DNA of 64,000 bases from JAAFIP01 sp031367325 (GCA_031367325.1 JANLPQ010000018.1:25234-89233); one strand, 5' to 3'; positions 34,537-43,786 are shown, numbered from the stretch's first letter. Program-made: numbers and translations. The notes: generated by a model not told the origin, from the letters alone.

Positions 34537-35922
34537 TTAAAAAAACTGCTTGAGCATTCTGCTCAAGTCATTAAATAGTGCAACGCCCATCATGGCAAAC
34601 AATATAGCCACGCCGCCGCGCTGCAGCCGCTCTAGCCACAATTGCGTCACTTCTTTGCCAGTGACCGCCTCCCATAGATAATACATGAGGTGCCCACCGT
34701 CCAATACTGGCAGCGGCAACAAGTTCAATACGCCTAAACTGACGCTGATCAGGGCCAAAAATAGCAGGTATTGCACCAGCCCCAAACTGGCTGATTTACC
34801 AGCCACGTCGGCGATGGTCAGTGGGCCGCTCAAGTTTTTAAGCGACGCTTCACCGATGACCATTTTGCCCATCATGCGCAGTGTCAGCGCTGATATTTCC
34901 CAAGTTTTGACCACGCCACGCCACAAACCATCCAAGGGCCCGTAGCGAATGTCCACCATCGCTGGCATAGCACCGACATAAGCACCTATTTTGCCTACCC
35001 ACACACTGCCCTCTCTACTGGCATTGGGCGTGACATCAAGCGACACATTTTTACCCTGTCTTTGCACTTGCCAAGTTTTTTTAATCGGTAACTCGCCTTG
35101 TACGCTGGCACGGATAGCGTCGCGCAGCTGCATGCCATCCGAAATAGCGACGCCATCTACACTGAGCACTAAATCGTCTTTTAGCAAGCCTGCTGTAGCG
35201 GCTGGGCCACCGGCCACTAGCTCGCCAATGGACGCTTGGGTCCAGGGCGCACCCACGCCAATTTTGCGAAACATTTGCGCGTCGGCTTCTTGCACATCTA
35301 GGCTGGCCAGCGGCAGCGTCACGTCGCGGCCCCTATTGCTATCTCTGGGCATCACCGACAAGACAACGTCTTTCTTGTCTAACGCGCCTTGAGTAGTCAG
35401 CCAGCGCACATCTTCCATCGACTCTACTATTTGCAAGGTATCACCCACGAAACCTGCACGCTGCACCTCCTCGCCTCCGCGCAAGCCTGCTTGGTAGGCC
35501 AAAGATGAAACTTGTGGACTGGCCAAAATCGCCCGTGGCTCTTGCCCGCCTATCCAGCTGACTACCGCATACAGCAGTACCGCTAGAAGCAAATTGGCTA
35601 GTGGGCCTGCCACCACGATAGCGGCGCGGGACTTTAAGGGCTGGGTATTAAACGCGACATGGCGCAGCTCGGGCGGAACCGGGGCCTCTCGCTCGTCGAG
35701 CATTTTGACGTAGCCACCCAAGGGAAACATAGACAACACAAACTCGGTGTCTTGTCCAGAGTGCTGTTTTTTAGGCTTCCAGGTCAGTAGTGGTTTACCA
35801 AAACCTACTGAAAACCGAATCACTTTGACCCCGCACGCCACGGCCACACGGTAGTGGCCGTATTCGTGGATGGCGATCAATACAGCTAACGTAAAGATGA
35901 AAGAAACTAAGGTCAGCATCAC
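34537..35922 (-). CDS. rseP: Site-2 intramembrane metalloprotease RseP
   Basis: This 461-residue zinc protease cleaves anti-sigma factors and remnant signal peptides in the inner membrane. The zinc motif IHEYGHYRVA lies in the first membrane segment. Two PDZ-like regions occupy the middle (SLAYQAGLRGGEEVQRAGFV; ATAGLLKDDLVLSVDGVAIS). The third metal ligand motif LNLLPLPVLDGGHLMYYLWE is near residue 395. The start overlaps the dxr stop by ATGA. The last codons coincide with a small CTTGAGCA/TGCTCAAG hairpin. Confidence 0.95.
   Translation of the reverse strand: MMLTLVSFIFTLAVLIAIHEYGHYRVAVACGVKVIRFSVGFGKPLLTWKPKKQHSGQDTEFVLSMFPLGGYVKMLDEREAPVPPELRHVAFNTQPLKSRAAIVVAGPLANLLLAVLLYAVVSWIGGQEPRAILASPQVSSLAYQAGLRGGEEVQRAGFVGDTLQIVESMEDVRWLTTQGALDKKDVVLSVMPRDSNRGRDVTLPLASLDVQEADAQMFRKIGVGAPWTQASIGELVAGGPAATAGLLKDDLVLSVDGVAISDGMQLRDAIRASVQGELPIKKTWQVQRQGKNVSLDVTPNASREGSVWVGKIGAYVGAMPAMVDIRYGPLDGLWRGVVKTWEISALTLRMMGKMVIGEASLKNLSGPLTIADVAGKSASLGLVQYLLFLALISVSLGVLNLLPLPVLDGGHLMYYLWEAVTGKEVTQLWLERLQRGGVAILFAMMGVALFNDLSRMLKQFF
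34549..34567. repeat. Small perfect hairpin at the rseP 3' end
   Basis: CTTGAGCA-TTC-TGCTCAAG forms an 8-bp stem inside the last codons of rseP. Both arms equal the TGCTTGAGCA-type core of the dispersed repeat, so it could be two converging repeat remnants. Chance cannot be excluded. Confidence 0.5.
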
Positions 35923-37103
35923 GATCCTTGCAATGTTAAAACAAACTTCTGGGCCGCAGCGCGGCTGATGGCATCAATAGCCAGCAAATCACCTAAGTTT
36001 GCAGGTTTGGACGGTAAGACCTTACTTAAAGTTTCCAAATTAACGGCATGGATATGGTCGAAACGAATTTTTCGGTCTAAGAACGCTTGTACTGCCACCT
36101 CGTTAGCCGCGTTCAATACTGCTGTGGTGCCCTCTGGCGCGCGCATAGCGTGCCAAGCCAGCAGCAGGCCAGGAAAGCGCGATGCGTCAGGCGCCTCAAA
36201 CGTCATAGCACCCACACGCCGCCAATCCAGTGGCTGCGCCCCACTGGCCATACGCTCGGGGTGGCTAAAGCCATACGCTATGGGCACACGCATATCAGCA
36301 TTGCCCAGCTGCGCCACCACCGATGTATCGTGGTACTGCACCATAGAGTGAATGATTGACTGCGGGTGCACCACGACTTCGATTTTCTCAGGTGGCATGT
36401 CAAACAAATAATGCGCCTCAATCACCTCTAGCGCCTTGTTCATCAAAGTAGCTGAATCGACTGATATTTTGCGGCCCATATCCCACGTGGGGTGCGCCAC
36501 CGCTTCTTCGGGCGTAATGGCGCTGAAGGTGCTGACATCGCGGCTGCGAAAGGGGCCACCGGAGGCCGTCAAAATAATTTTCTCTACCCTGCTGGCCCAC
36601 GTACTGCGCTGCTCAGGCAAGCTTTGAAAAATCGCAGAATGCTCACTGTCGATAGGCAACAAAGTAGCACCACCTTGTGCAACCACTTGCATAAACAAAG
36701 CGCCGCCCACTACCAAGGCTTCTTTATTGGCCAATAGCAAACGTTTGCCTGCACGCGCTGCCGCCAAGCTGGGCGCTAGTCCTGCTGCACCCACAATAGC
36801 CGCCATGACGATATCTGTTTGACTGCAAGACGCTACATTTTCAATAGCTGCTTGAACATATTCAACTTGGGTTAACAGTGCTTTTTGTTTAATTTTTTGA
36901 GCTAATAAACGACCTGCACCCGCATCTGCCATGACCGCCACTTGAGGTTTAAACTGCTCGCACTGGGCTAGCATGTCGTCCACATTGGTGTTCGCTGTCA
37001 GTGCAAACACCTCGTAACGATCTGGGTGCCGCGCGACAAAATCAAGCGTATTTTTACCCACCGAACCTGTGGAGCCTAGTACGGTAACGCGTTGTTTAGT
37101 CAT
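35919..37103 (-). CDS. dxr: 1-deoxy-D-xylulose 5-phosphate reductoisomerase
   Basis: This enzyme converts DXP to MEP in the non-mevalonate isoprenoid pathway, feeding UppS and the squalene genes seen elsewhere in the window. From the ATG at 37103 it is 394 residues. VTVLGSTGSVGKNTLDFVAR is the NADPH-binding start, then ALVVGGALFMQVV; LLPIDSEHSAIFQSL and ILTASGGPFRS hold metal- and substrate-binding residues. The frame runs to 37121 only through a TTG. Dispersed repeat copy 7 encodes LLTQVEYVQAAIENV at about residues 75-90, in the variable linker before IVMAAIVGAAGLAP. Confidence 0.95.
   Translation of the reverse strand: MTKQRVTVLGSTGSVGKNTLDFVARHPDRYEVFALTANTNVDDMLAQCEQFKPQVAVMADAGAGRLLAQKIKQKALLTQVEYVQAAIENVASCSQTDIVMAAIVGAAGLAPSLAAARAGKRLLLANKEALVVGGALFMQVVAQGGATLLPIDSEHSAIFQSLPEQRSTWASRVEKIILTASGGPFRSRDVSTFSAITPEEAVAHPTWDMGRKISVDSATLMNKALEVIEAHYLFDMPPEKIEVVVHPQSIIHSMVQYHDTSVVAQLGNADMRVPIAYGFSHPERMASGAQPLDWRRVGAMTFEAPDASRFPGLLLAWHAMRAPEGTTAVLNAANEVAVQAFLDRKIRFDHIHAVNLETLSKVLPSKPANLGDLLAIDAISRAAAQKFVLTLQGS
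36835..36879 (+). repeat. Dispersed repeat copy 7, inside dxr
   Basis: ACATTTTCAATAGCTGCTTG then AACATATTCAACTTGGGTTA. It is read antisense as TQVEYVQAAIENV. Confidence 0.8.
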
Positions 37104-37132
37104 CAATTCAATAGCAGCCAAGCCAAGTTAAT

Positions 37133-37972
37133 TTAAGCCAACAAAGACCATAACATCATGGCCAATGGCAAGGTAGGCAGCAGGGCATCTACACGGTCTA
37201 GTACACCGCCATGGCCGGGCAACAGCTGGCTAGAGTCTTTAGCGCCAGCACTGCGCTTAACTAACGACTCCACTAGGTCTCCCACCACGCTCATGGCGCA
37301 TAAAAATAGCAACGCCAGTGCCAACAACCACAGGCCATGCTGCGCGAGGCGGGTGTACAAGCTGGGCACTACCATAGCCCAAGAGGTATCAACCGCCATC
37401 CAGACGGCTGCAACCAGTAGAACACCCACCATACCGCCCCAAACGCCCTCCCAGCTTTTGCCAGGGCTGATGTTGATGGCCAGCTTGCGCCTGCCAAAAG
37501 CGCGACCTGCGAAATACGCAAACACGTCGGCGCCCCACACCAGCACCAAGATCGACAGCAGCAAATTAATGCCGATCACTCGCGCCTGTGCCACGGCCAG
37601 CCACGCCAGTGTTAACGCTAGTACGCCCCCTACTATGCGCATCCAGCGGTGCATGCGCGGCCAGCCAGCTACGCCGCGCTGCAGCAGCAGTGCGCCTAGC
37701 AGTACCCACGCACAGCCACCCAGTATCCACAAAGTGGGTGTACTGCGATAAGGCAAACCTAGCCGCCAAGCCACAGCGCACAGCGCAGCGCAGTCCAGCG
37801 CTACCCACCATGACACTTTTTTGCTGTAACCATTGAGCTGGCCCCATTCCCACGCTGCCAGTACCATCAGTACCAGCGCCACCAGCATCAGCCATTCGGG
37901 CTGCGCTGCAAACAATGCAGGCAACAAAATAGCCAGTAACACCAGTGCGGTGATGATGCGTTGTTTAAGCAT
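37133..37972 (-). CDS. cdsA: Phosphatidate cytidylyltransferase
   Basis: This 279-residue inner-membrane enzyme makes CDP-diacylglycerol from phosphatidic acid and CTP, the branch point for phospholipids. About eight hydrophobic segments are visible. The family signature near the C-terminus reads SVVGDLVESLVKRSAGAKDS, then SQLLPGHGGVLDRVDALLPT. WGADVFAYFAGRAFGRRKLA and ISPGKSWEG are further blocks. It lies between uppS and dxr, with 14 bp and about 30 bp gaps. Confidence 0.95.
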   Translation of the reverse strand: MLKQRIITALVLLAILLPALFAAQPEWLMLVALVLMVLAAWEWGQLNGYSKKVSWWVALDCAALCAVAWRLGLPYRSTPTLWILGGCAWVLLGALLLQRGVAGWPRMHRWMRIVGGVLALTLAWLAVAQARVIGINLLLSILVLVWGADVFAYFAGRAFGRRKLAINISPGKSWEGVWGGMVGVLLVAAVWMAVDTSWAMVVPSLYTRLAQHGLWLLALALLFLCAMSVVGDLVESLVKRSAGAKDSSQLLPGHGGVLDRVDALLPTLPLAMMLWSLLA

Positions 37973-37986
37973 GGCTTGAGGTATGT

Positions 37987-38787
37987 TTAAGCCGCACTGG
38001 CGCGAAGCATAGTTTGCCCGGCAACCTGGCCGCTATGTAATGCTGGCCCTGCGCCCAGTTGCTCGGGGGTTTTGCCAAAACGTCTTTCCCGGCTGGCATA
38101 GTCAGCCAACGCAATATCTAGCGCAGCCTCGTCAAAATCGGGCCACAAGGCATCGGTAAAGTGCAGTTCGCTGTACGCACTTTGCCACAGCAAAAAGTTG
38201 CTGATGCGGTATTCACCGCCTGTGCGAATCACCAAATCAGGGTCGGGCACATGGGCCAGCGCCATCGCCTGGCTAAGATTGTCTTCGGTAATGGGCAGCC
38301 CATCTGCTACTAATTTACTAGCTGCTTGAGCAATATCCCAGCGGCCTCCATAGTTAAAGCATACATTCAGCAAGATGCGCGTGTTAGCCTGCGTATCGGC
38401 CTCAGCTTGGGCAAAACCGCTACGCACTTTGTCTGACATACGGCTGCGGTCGCCAACAAAGCAAATACGCACACCAGAGTCTTTTAGCGGTTGTACCTCG
38501 CGCGCCAGCGCACCGGCTAGCAAATCCATCAGTCCCGAGACTTCTTCGTTAGGTCGGTTCCAGTTCTCGGACGAGAACGCAAATACCGTCAGCACCTTGA
38601 CGCCGCGGTCTGCGCACACGCGCACGCAGCGGCGCAAAGATTCGACGCCTTGACGGTGGCCCGCCACGCGCGGCAAAAAGCGCTTGTTGGCCCAACGGCC
38701 GTTGCCATCCATCACGACAGCGATATGGTGTGGAATTTGCACGGCGGGCACGCTGGCGGCGGATGTGAGGCTGCGAAAGATATTCAA
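37987..38787 (-). CDS. uppS: Undecaprenyl diphosphate synthase
   Basis: This 266-residue cis-prenyltransferase makes the C55 lipid carrier for cell-wall and O-antigen synthesis. HHIAVVMDGNGRWANKRFLP carries the catalytic Asp; GVKVLTVFAFSSENWNRP and DLVIRTGGEYRISNFLLWQS (near residue 190) bind substrate. Dispersed repeat copy 8 overlaps the conserved stretch GGRWDIAQAASKLVADGLP (about 148-160), where most homologues have a similar DI--AA pattern. The start overlaps the frr stop by ATGA. Confidence 0.95.
   Translation of the reverse strand: MNIFRSLTSAASVPAVQIPHHIAVVMDGNGRWANKRFLPRVAGHRQGVESLRRCVRVCADRGVKVLTVFAFSSENWNRPNEEVSGLMDLLAGALAREVQPLKDSGVRICFVGDRSRMSDKVRSGFAQAEADTQANTRILLNVCFNYGGRWDIAQAASKLVADGLPITEDNLSQAMALAHVPDPDLVIRTGGEYRISNFLLWQSAYSELHFTDALWPDFDEAALDIALADYASRERRFGKTPEQLGAGPALHSGQVAGQTMLRASAA
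38309..38346 (+). repeat. Dispersed repeat copy 8, inside uppS
   Basis: CTACTAATTTACTAGCTGCT then TGAGCAATATCCCAGCGGCC. It matches the core well but lies over a natively conserved motif (read antisense DIAQAASKLV), so convergence cannot be excluded. Confidence 0.6.
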
Positions 38788-39344
38788 ACCGACAAAATCT
38801 CTTTTTCTTTGTCGGCCACTAAACGGTCAACCTCGCCAATAAATTTATCCGTGACTTTTTGTGTATCGGCTTCAGAGCGCTTTTGGTCGTCTTCTGAGGC
38901 CTCTTTGTCTTTGACTAGTTTTTTGATGCTTTCGTTGGCGTCGCGGCGCAAATTGCGAATGGCTATTTTGCTGCTCTCGCCTTCATTGCGCACCAGCTTG
39001 GTCATTTCCTTGCGGCGCTCCTCGCTCATCGAGGGCATCGGTACGCGAATCAAGTCGCCCATGGACGCGGGGTTGACGCCCAAGTCGCTGTCGCGGATGG
39101 CTTTTTCAATCTTCGGGCCCATGCCCTTTTCCCACACCTGCACGCTGATCGTGCGCGAATCTAGCAGGCTGACGCTGCCCACTTGTGACAGCGGCACCAT
39201 TGAACCGTAGTATTCCACCATGATGCTGTCCAAAATAGCGGGGTTGGCACGGCCCGTGCGGATTTTGCCCAAATTGTGCTTGAGTGACTCAATCGACTGG
39301 GCCATCTTGCCTTCGGTACTGGTCTTGATGTTTGCAATGCTCAT
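38784..39344 (-). CDS. frr: Ribosome recycling factor
   Basis: This 186-residue protein, with EF-G, splits post-termination ribosomes. Length and motifs are standard: ESLKHNLGKIRTGRANPAIL, IRVPMPSMSEERRKEMTKLV, RNEGESSKIAIRNLRRDANE and the C-terminal helix KVTDKFIGEVDRLVADKEKE. It is followed by uppS with a 4-base overlap and lies 97 bp after pyrH. Confidence 0.96.
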   Translation of the reverse strand: MSIANIKTSTEGKMAQSIESLKHNLGKIRTGRANPAILDSIMVEYYGSMVPLSQVGSVSLLDSRTISVQVWEKGMGPKIEKAIRDSDLGVNPASMGDLIRVPMPSMSEERRKEMTKLVRNEGESSKIAIRNLRRDANESIKKLVKDKEASEDDQKRSEADTQKVTDKFIGEVDRLVADKEKEILSV

Positions 39345-39441
39345 GATGTATCTCCTATCTCTGTTCTAGCTTATAACTTTTTTAGTCTCAACGCATTTGA
39401 TTATTTTGAGGCGTATTTTTAGGCTTAGTTTAGGGATGTTT

Positions 39442-40152
39442 TTAAACGTGCACCAAAGTGCCTTCGTCTTCGCCCATCACCACACGTTTAAGCGCGCCAT
39501 TCTTAAAAATACTGAACACTCGAATGGGTAACTTTTGATCGCGACACAGGGCGAATGCTGCTGCGTCCATCACGCCTAGATTTTGCTGCATGGCTTGATC
39601 GAACGTTAGCTTGCTGTAGCGTGTGGCGGTGGGGTCCAGCTTAGGGTCGGCGCTGTAGACGCCATCTACCTTGGTGGCTTTAAGCACGATTTCAGCGCCA
39701 ATCTCTGCACCTCGCAGAGCTGCAGCTGTGTCGGTGGTAAAAAATGGATTACCTGTACCCGCTGCAAAAATCACCACTTTGCCTTCTTCCAAATACTGCA
39801 GCGCTTTGGGCCGAATATACGGTTCCACCACTTGTTCAATATTGATGGCCGACATCACCCGCGCTGTCAGGCCTGCATGGTTCATGGTGTCGCCCAAGGC
39901 CAGTGCGTTCATCACCGTGGCCAGCATGCCCATGTAGTCGGCGGTAGCGCGGTCCATACCGACCGAGCCGCCTGCCACACCGCGAAAAATATTACCGCCG
40001 CCAATCACTACGGCCACCTGCACACCCAGCTCAGTCACTTCTTTGATTTCTTGCACCATGCGCATGATGGTGGCGCGGTTGATGCCAAAAGCGTCGTCGC
40101 CCATCAATGCTTCGCCAGAGAGTTTTAATAAAATTCGTTTATGCGCTGGCAT
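39442..40152 (-). CDS. pyrH: Uridylate kinase
   Basis: This 236-residue hexameric kinase phosphorylates UMP to UDP. RILLKLSGEALMGDDAFGIN is the N-terminal nucleotide site, AVVIGGGNIFRGVAGGSVGM the UMP loop, and VIFAAGTGNPFFTTDTAAAL the substrate segment, followed by VDGVYSADPKLDPTATRYSK. It fits between tsf and frr as in most proteobacteria. A bidirectional-looking terminator precedes it (40225-40256). Confidence 0.96.
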   Translation of the reverse strand: MPAHKRILLKLSGEALMGDDAFGINRATIMRMVQEIKEVTELGVQVAVVIGGGNIFRGVAGGSVGMDRATADYMGMLATVMNALALGDTMNHAGLTARVMSAINIEQVVEPYIRPKALQYLEEGKVVIFAAGTGNPFFTTDTAAALRGAEIGAEIVLKATKVDGVYSADPKLDPTATRYSKLTFDQAMQQNLGVMDAAAFALCRDQKLPIRVFSIFKNGALKRVVMGEDEGTLVHV

Positions 40153-40224
40153 GGGGTGGGCTCTCCTAGGCTGTTATTCAGTAGCTGTAATTATCAGCGA
40201 TGTTGGGGCTGTTTTCGGGTGTAA

Positions 40225-40256
40225 AAAAAGCGGCAAATTTGCATTTGCCGCTTTTT
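40225..40256 (-). terminator. Terminator between tsf and pyrH
   Basis: AAAAAGCGGCAAAT and ATTTGCCGCTTTTT form a perfect 14-bp stem with a TTGC loop. The A- and T-rich flanks would serve either strand. It should end the rpsB-tsf transcript. Confidence 0.85.
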
Positions 40257-40318
40257 AGGACAGAGCCTGTCGATTTAGTGCGCTGCAGCTCAGTTACGAG
40301 CTGTGATGTGCATCCAAA

Positions 40319-41233
40319 TTATGCTGATTTGGCAGCAGCTATTTGGGCGGCTACTTCAGCGGCAAAGTCGTCTACCTTTTTCTCAATGCCCTCGCCTACC
40401 ACGTACAGGGTAAAGCCCGAAACAGTGGTGTTGGCGGCCTTGAGCATTTGCTCAACGGTTTGCTTGTCGTTTTTGACGAAAGTTTGGTTTAACAAAGCCA
40501 CTTCTTTAAGGTATTTTTGTACCGAGCCTTCAATACGCTTGGTGACGATTTCTGCGGGCTGGGTAGGCTTGCCTGCAGCGGTGGCCACCGCTGCATCTTC
40601 AGCAGCTTTAGCAGCCGCTACGCTGCGTTCGCGTGCGATCAGCTCAGCAGGTACTTCAGCGCTGGTGAGCGACACGGGTTTCATGGCAGCAATGTGCATG
40701 GCGGTGTCTTTGGCAGCGGTCATGTCGCCGGTATGCTCTACCACCACGCCAATGCGGGTGCCGTGCAAATAGGTGGCTACAGTGCCTTCAAAACGCTTGA
40801 ATCGGCGGAAAGACATGTTCTCGCCAATCTTGCCAATCAACCCCTTGCGCACGTCTTCTAGCGTGGGGCCAAAGCCGTCAGCGCTGTAGGCCAATGCGCC
40901 CAAGGCTTCTACGCTGGCAGGGTTGTGCGCAGCGACCAAGGTGGCGGCTGCGCTACACAAGGCTAAAAAACTGTCGTTTTTGGTGACAAAGTCGGTCTCG
41001 CAATTAACTTCGATCATGGCGGTAGCATTGCCTTGTGCGCCGGTAGCGACAACACCCTCTGCAGTCACGCGGGCGCTGGCTTTGCCAGCTTTATTGCCTA
41101 GCTTCACGCGCAAAATTTCTTCAGCTTTCACCATGTCACCAGCGGCTTCGGTGAGGGCTTTTTTGCATTCCATCATGGGCGCGTCGGTCTTGCCACGCAG
41201 TTCGGCGACCATGCTTGCGGTAATTGTTGTCAT
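40319..41233 (-). CDS. tsf: Elongation factor Ts
   Basis: This 304-residue protein recharges EF-Tu with GTP. The N-terminal UBA-like region has the signature LRGKTDAPMMECKKALTEAA; VNCETDFVTKNDSF is the core EF-Tu contact block, followed by VVEHTGDMTAAKDTAMHIAA and the C-terminal EGSVQKYLKEVALLNQTFVK. It is downstream of rpsB and of a hairpin (41257-41279). Confidence 0.96.
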   Translation of the reverse strand: MTTITASMVAELRGKTDAPMMECKKALTEAAGDMVKAEEILRVKLGNKAGKASARVTAEGVVATGAQGNATAMIEVNCETDFVTKNDSFLALCSAAATLVAAHNPASVEALGALAYSADGFGPTLEDVRKGLIGKIGENMSFRRFKRFEGTVATYLHGTRIGVVVEHTGDMTAAKDTAMHIAAMKPVSLTSAEVPAELIARERSVAAAKAAEDAAVATAAGKPTQPAEIVTKRIEGSVQKYLKEVALLNQTFVKNDKQTVEQMLKAANTTVSGFTLYVVGEGIEKKVDDFAAEVAAQIAAAKSA

Positions 41234-41256
41234 CGTAAGTCCTTTGATATTAAAAG

Positions 41257-41279
41257 AAAGGGGCTATCAGAGCCCCTTT
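41257..41279 (-). terminator. Hairpin between rpsB and tsf
   Basis: AAAGGGGCT and AGCCCCTTT form a 9-bp stem with a 5-base loop, followed on the minus strand by CTTTTA. A partial terminator at this position would set the S2 to EF-Ts ratio; E. coli has a similar arrangement. Its strength cannot be judged by eye. Confidence 0.65.
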
Positions 41280-41360
41280 TAGGGCGTGCTGGGCACATCC
41301 CTTTTTGTGGTGCGCTAGGTGCACCGGTAAGTTTTTTCGCCTTTCAGGCGATCTCAAAAT

Positions 41361-42110
41361 TTAAGCGGCAGCGCCTTCGGCGACTTCTACAAACTCGTCT
41401 TTGCCAGCCACTGCCTTAACCACTTCGGTCACAGCGTTAGCGCGGCCTTCGAGGATAGCGTCTGCTACGCCACGGGCATACAAAATCACAGCTTTGGACG
41501 AGTCGTCGTTACCTGGAATGATGTAGTCGATGCCTTCTGGTGAGTGGTTGGAGTCGACAATGCCGATGACGGGGATGCCCAGCTTGCGTGCTTCTTGCAC
41601 CGCAATCTTGTGGTAACCCACGTCAATGATGAACAGCGCGTCAGGCAGCGCTGGCATGTCTTGAATGCCACCGATGTCTTTTTCCAGCTTTTCCATTTCG
41701 CGGGCAAACATGAGTTGCTCTTTTTTGCTCATCGCGTCCAGGCCAGCTTCTTGCAGTACTTTCATTTCTTTCAAACGCTTGAGAGAAATTTTCACCGTTT
41801 TAAAGTTGGTCAACATGCCGCCTAACCAACGCTGGTTAACGAAAGGCACGCCTGCGCGGTTAGCTTCTTCGACAATAGTATCGCGGGCGGTACGCTTGGT
41901 GCCGACCATCAAAATAGTGCCGCGGTTAGCAGACAACTGGCGCACAAACTTGAGTGCGGTCTCGAACATCGGCTGCGATTTTTCGAGGTTGATGATGTGG
42001 ATTTTGTTGCGATGACCGAAGATGTACGGTGCCATCTTGGGGTTCCAGAAACGGGTTTGGTGACCAAAGTGCACACCCGCATCCAACATCTCGCGCATAG
42101 AAACTGCCAT
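41361..42110 (-). CDS. rpsB: 30S ribosomal protein S2
   Basis: S2 binds the back of the 30S subunit. From the ATG at 42110 (MAVSMREMLDAGVHFGHQTR) it has 249 residues. GHRNKIHIINLEKSQPMFET, FVNQRWLGGMLTNFKTVKIS, DALFIIDVGYHKIAVQEARK and IPVIGIVDSNHSPEGIDYII are diagnostic. GGAG nine bases before this ATG decides the start over an ATG at 42125. It leads the rpsB-tsf unit and probably the whole downstream block. Confidence 0.97.
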   Translation of the reverse strand: MAVSMREMLDAGVHFGHQTRFWNPKMAPYIFGHRNKIHIINLEKSQPMFETALKFVRQLSANRGTILMVGTKRTARDTIVEEANRAGVPFVNQRWLGGMLTNFKTVKISLKRLKEMKVLQEAGLDAMSKKEQLMFAREMEKLEKDIGGIQDMPALPDALFIIDVGYHKIAVQEARKLGIPVIGIVDSNHSPEGIDYIIPGNDDSSKAVILYARGVADAILEGRANAVTEVVKAVAGKDEFVEVAEGAAA

Positions 42111-42166
42111 AATTTTTAACTCCAAAGGTTAGGTCTAAAATTCAGCTCGTTTTGCGGGCAATGGGC

Positions 42167-42185
42167 GTTAAAACTGCGTTTTAAC
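42167..42185. promoter_or_regulatory. Inverted repeat in the rpsB leader region
   Basis: GTTAAAAC-TGC-GTTTTAAC is a perfect 8+3+8 inverted repeat 57 bp upstream of the rpsB ATG. Ribosomal protein genes are often autoregulated through leader structures, so an S2-responsive element is conceivable; nothing else supports it. Confidence 0.3.
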
Positions 42186-42304
42186 TTGATAATCACTGCA
42201 CGCAACACCTTAAATGAGCTGTTTTGCGTATTACTTTGCTGCACACTGAACACCTTATAAAAGGGGTTGCAGCTATTTGGCAAAGCCACTGATTATAGCA
42301 TTTC

Positions 42305-43786
42305 ATGTCATCTCCTACCGCCCCTACCACCGCCCTGCCCCTACCTTTGCCTGTGCCGACAAGCCAGCGCGCAGACTTGCACAGCACACGCCAGCAGATG
42401 GCCCAAGGCCGCACGACGGCCACGCGCGAGATGGAGCTGTCTTTGCAATTGGCCCAAAGCAGCGCTAACCAGCACACGTTTTTGCGCTTGTACGCCAGCG
42501 AGGCGCGCGCTGGCGCAGCGGCGTTTGAGTCAACACAAGCTGCTGCGGCAGGCTTTGACCAGCCCCACCAAGTACTAGCTGGGCTGGCAGTGTCGGTTAA
42601 AGACCTGTTTGACGTGGCGGGGCAAATTACCAGCGCAGGATCGCGCGTGTTGGCCCACGCAGCGCCAGCAGCGGCAGATTGCCCTGCTGTAGCGCGCCTT
42701 AAAGCAGCGGGCGCGGCGCTGTTGGGCCGCACCAATATGGTGGAATTTGCCTTCTCGGGCGTGGGCACCAACCCGCACTACGGCACGCCGGTGAACCCTT
42801 GCGACACCCAAGTAGCGCGCATTCCGGGCGGCTCGTCTAGCGGGGCGGCGGTGTCGGTGGCTACCGGGGCGGCGTTTATTGGGCTGGGGTCGGACACGGG
42901 CGGGTCGGTGCGCATTCCGGCGGCTTTGTGCGGTGTGGTGGGATTTAAGCCCACTGCACGCACGGTGCCCACAGCGGGTGCGGTGCCGCTGTCTACTACG
43001 CTAGACACCGTGGGCGCGCTAACGCGGTCGGTGCGCGACGCTATAACGGCGCACGAGGTGTTGTCGGGCAGCCGCGTGCCGGCTAAAAGCATCGACGTGC
43101 GCGGCATCAAGCTGGCGGTGGCCCGCACAGTGATGCTGGGCAGCTTAGACGCCACCGTGGCGCGCGCCTTTGAGCGTAGCGTGCAGATACTGCGGGCTGC
43201 GGGGGCGCAGATTGACGAGATTGACCTGCACGAGATCAGCGATCTGGGCGCTGTGCAGGCGCGCGGTGGGTTTTCGGGGGCCCAGGCGCAGGCTTGGCAG
43301 CGCGCCCGCGGCCTGTGGCCTGCCCAGCGCGCAGCGTATGACCCGCGCGTGGCGCAGCGCCTGGCCCTAGCCGACAGCATGAGCGCAGCAGACTACGTGA
43401 GCCTGCAACTGGCGCGCCAGCAGTGGATACACCGCATGGACAGCGCCCTGGCCCCGTACGCTGCAGTGCTGTCGCCCACCGTGCCTATTTTGGCCGCGCC
43501 GATAGCCAGCCTGGCACCTACACAGAGCGCGGACACAGCACAAGCCACGGCCTTGGAAACCGCGCAAAACGCTGCGCGTGACGCTGAGTTTTGGCGGGTT
43601 AACAACCTGCTGCTGCGCAACACCAGCGTGGTGAACATGCTGGACGGCTGCGCTATTAGCCTGCCCTGCCACGCACCTAGCGAGCTGCCAGTGGGCTTGA
43701 TGCTGTGGCACGGTGCCATGCACGACCACGCTGTGCTGCAACTGGCGCTGTGGGCCGAGGCATGCCTTGCCCAAGCAAGACTCTAA
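42305..43786 (+). CDS. Amidase signature family enzyme
   Basis: This 493-residue protein is an amidase-signature hydrolase. The Ser-cisSer-Lys triad is visible as Lys99 in LAVSVKDLFDVAG, serines 177-179 in IPGGSSSGAAVSVATGAA and Ser201 in GSDTGGSVRIPAALCG. Substrates of the family range from amides to allophanate and Glu-tRNA(Gln), and nothing here fixes the choice. It is not GatA by context, since gatB and gatC are absent. An Ala/Pro-rich N-terminus (TAPTTALPLPLPVPTS) is not conserved. It is divergent from rpsB and 72 bp upstream of dadA, from which dispersed repeat copy 9 separates it. Confidence 0.88.
   Translation: MSSPTAPTTALPLPLPVPTSQRADLHSTRQQMAQGRTTATREMELSLQLAQSSANQHTFLRLYASEARAGAAAFESTQAAAAGFDQPHQVLAGLAVSVKDLFDVAGQITSAGSRVLAHAAPAAADCPAVARLKAAGAALLGRTNMVEFAFSGVGTNPHYGTPVNPCDTQVARIPGGSSSGAAVSVATGAAFIGLGSDTGGSVRIPAALCGVVGFKPTARTVPTAGAVPLSTTLDTVGALTRSVRDAITAHEVLSGSRVPAKSIDVRGIKLAVARTVMLGSLDATVARAFERSVQILRAAGAQIDEIDLHEISDLGAVQARGGFSGAQAQAWQRARGLWPAQRAAYDPRVAQRLALADSMSAADYVSLQLARQQWIHRMDSALAPYAAVLSPTVPILAAPIASLAPTQSADTAQATALETAQNAARDAEFWRVNNLLLRNTSVVNMLDGCAISLPCHAPSELPVGLMLWHGAMHDHAVLQLALWAEACLAQARL

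Noticed and set aside
37104..37121. dxr start at 37121
   Set aside because: That start is TTG and adds non-conserved residues; the ATG at 37103 precedes the conserved NADPH-binding strand.
42193..42771. 192-codon minus-strand frame
   Set aside because: Shadow of the amidase gene; composition and lack of motifs rule it out.
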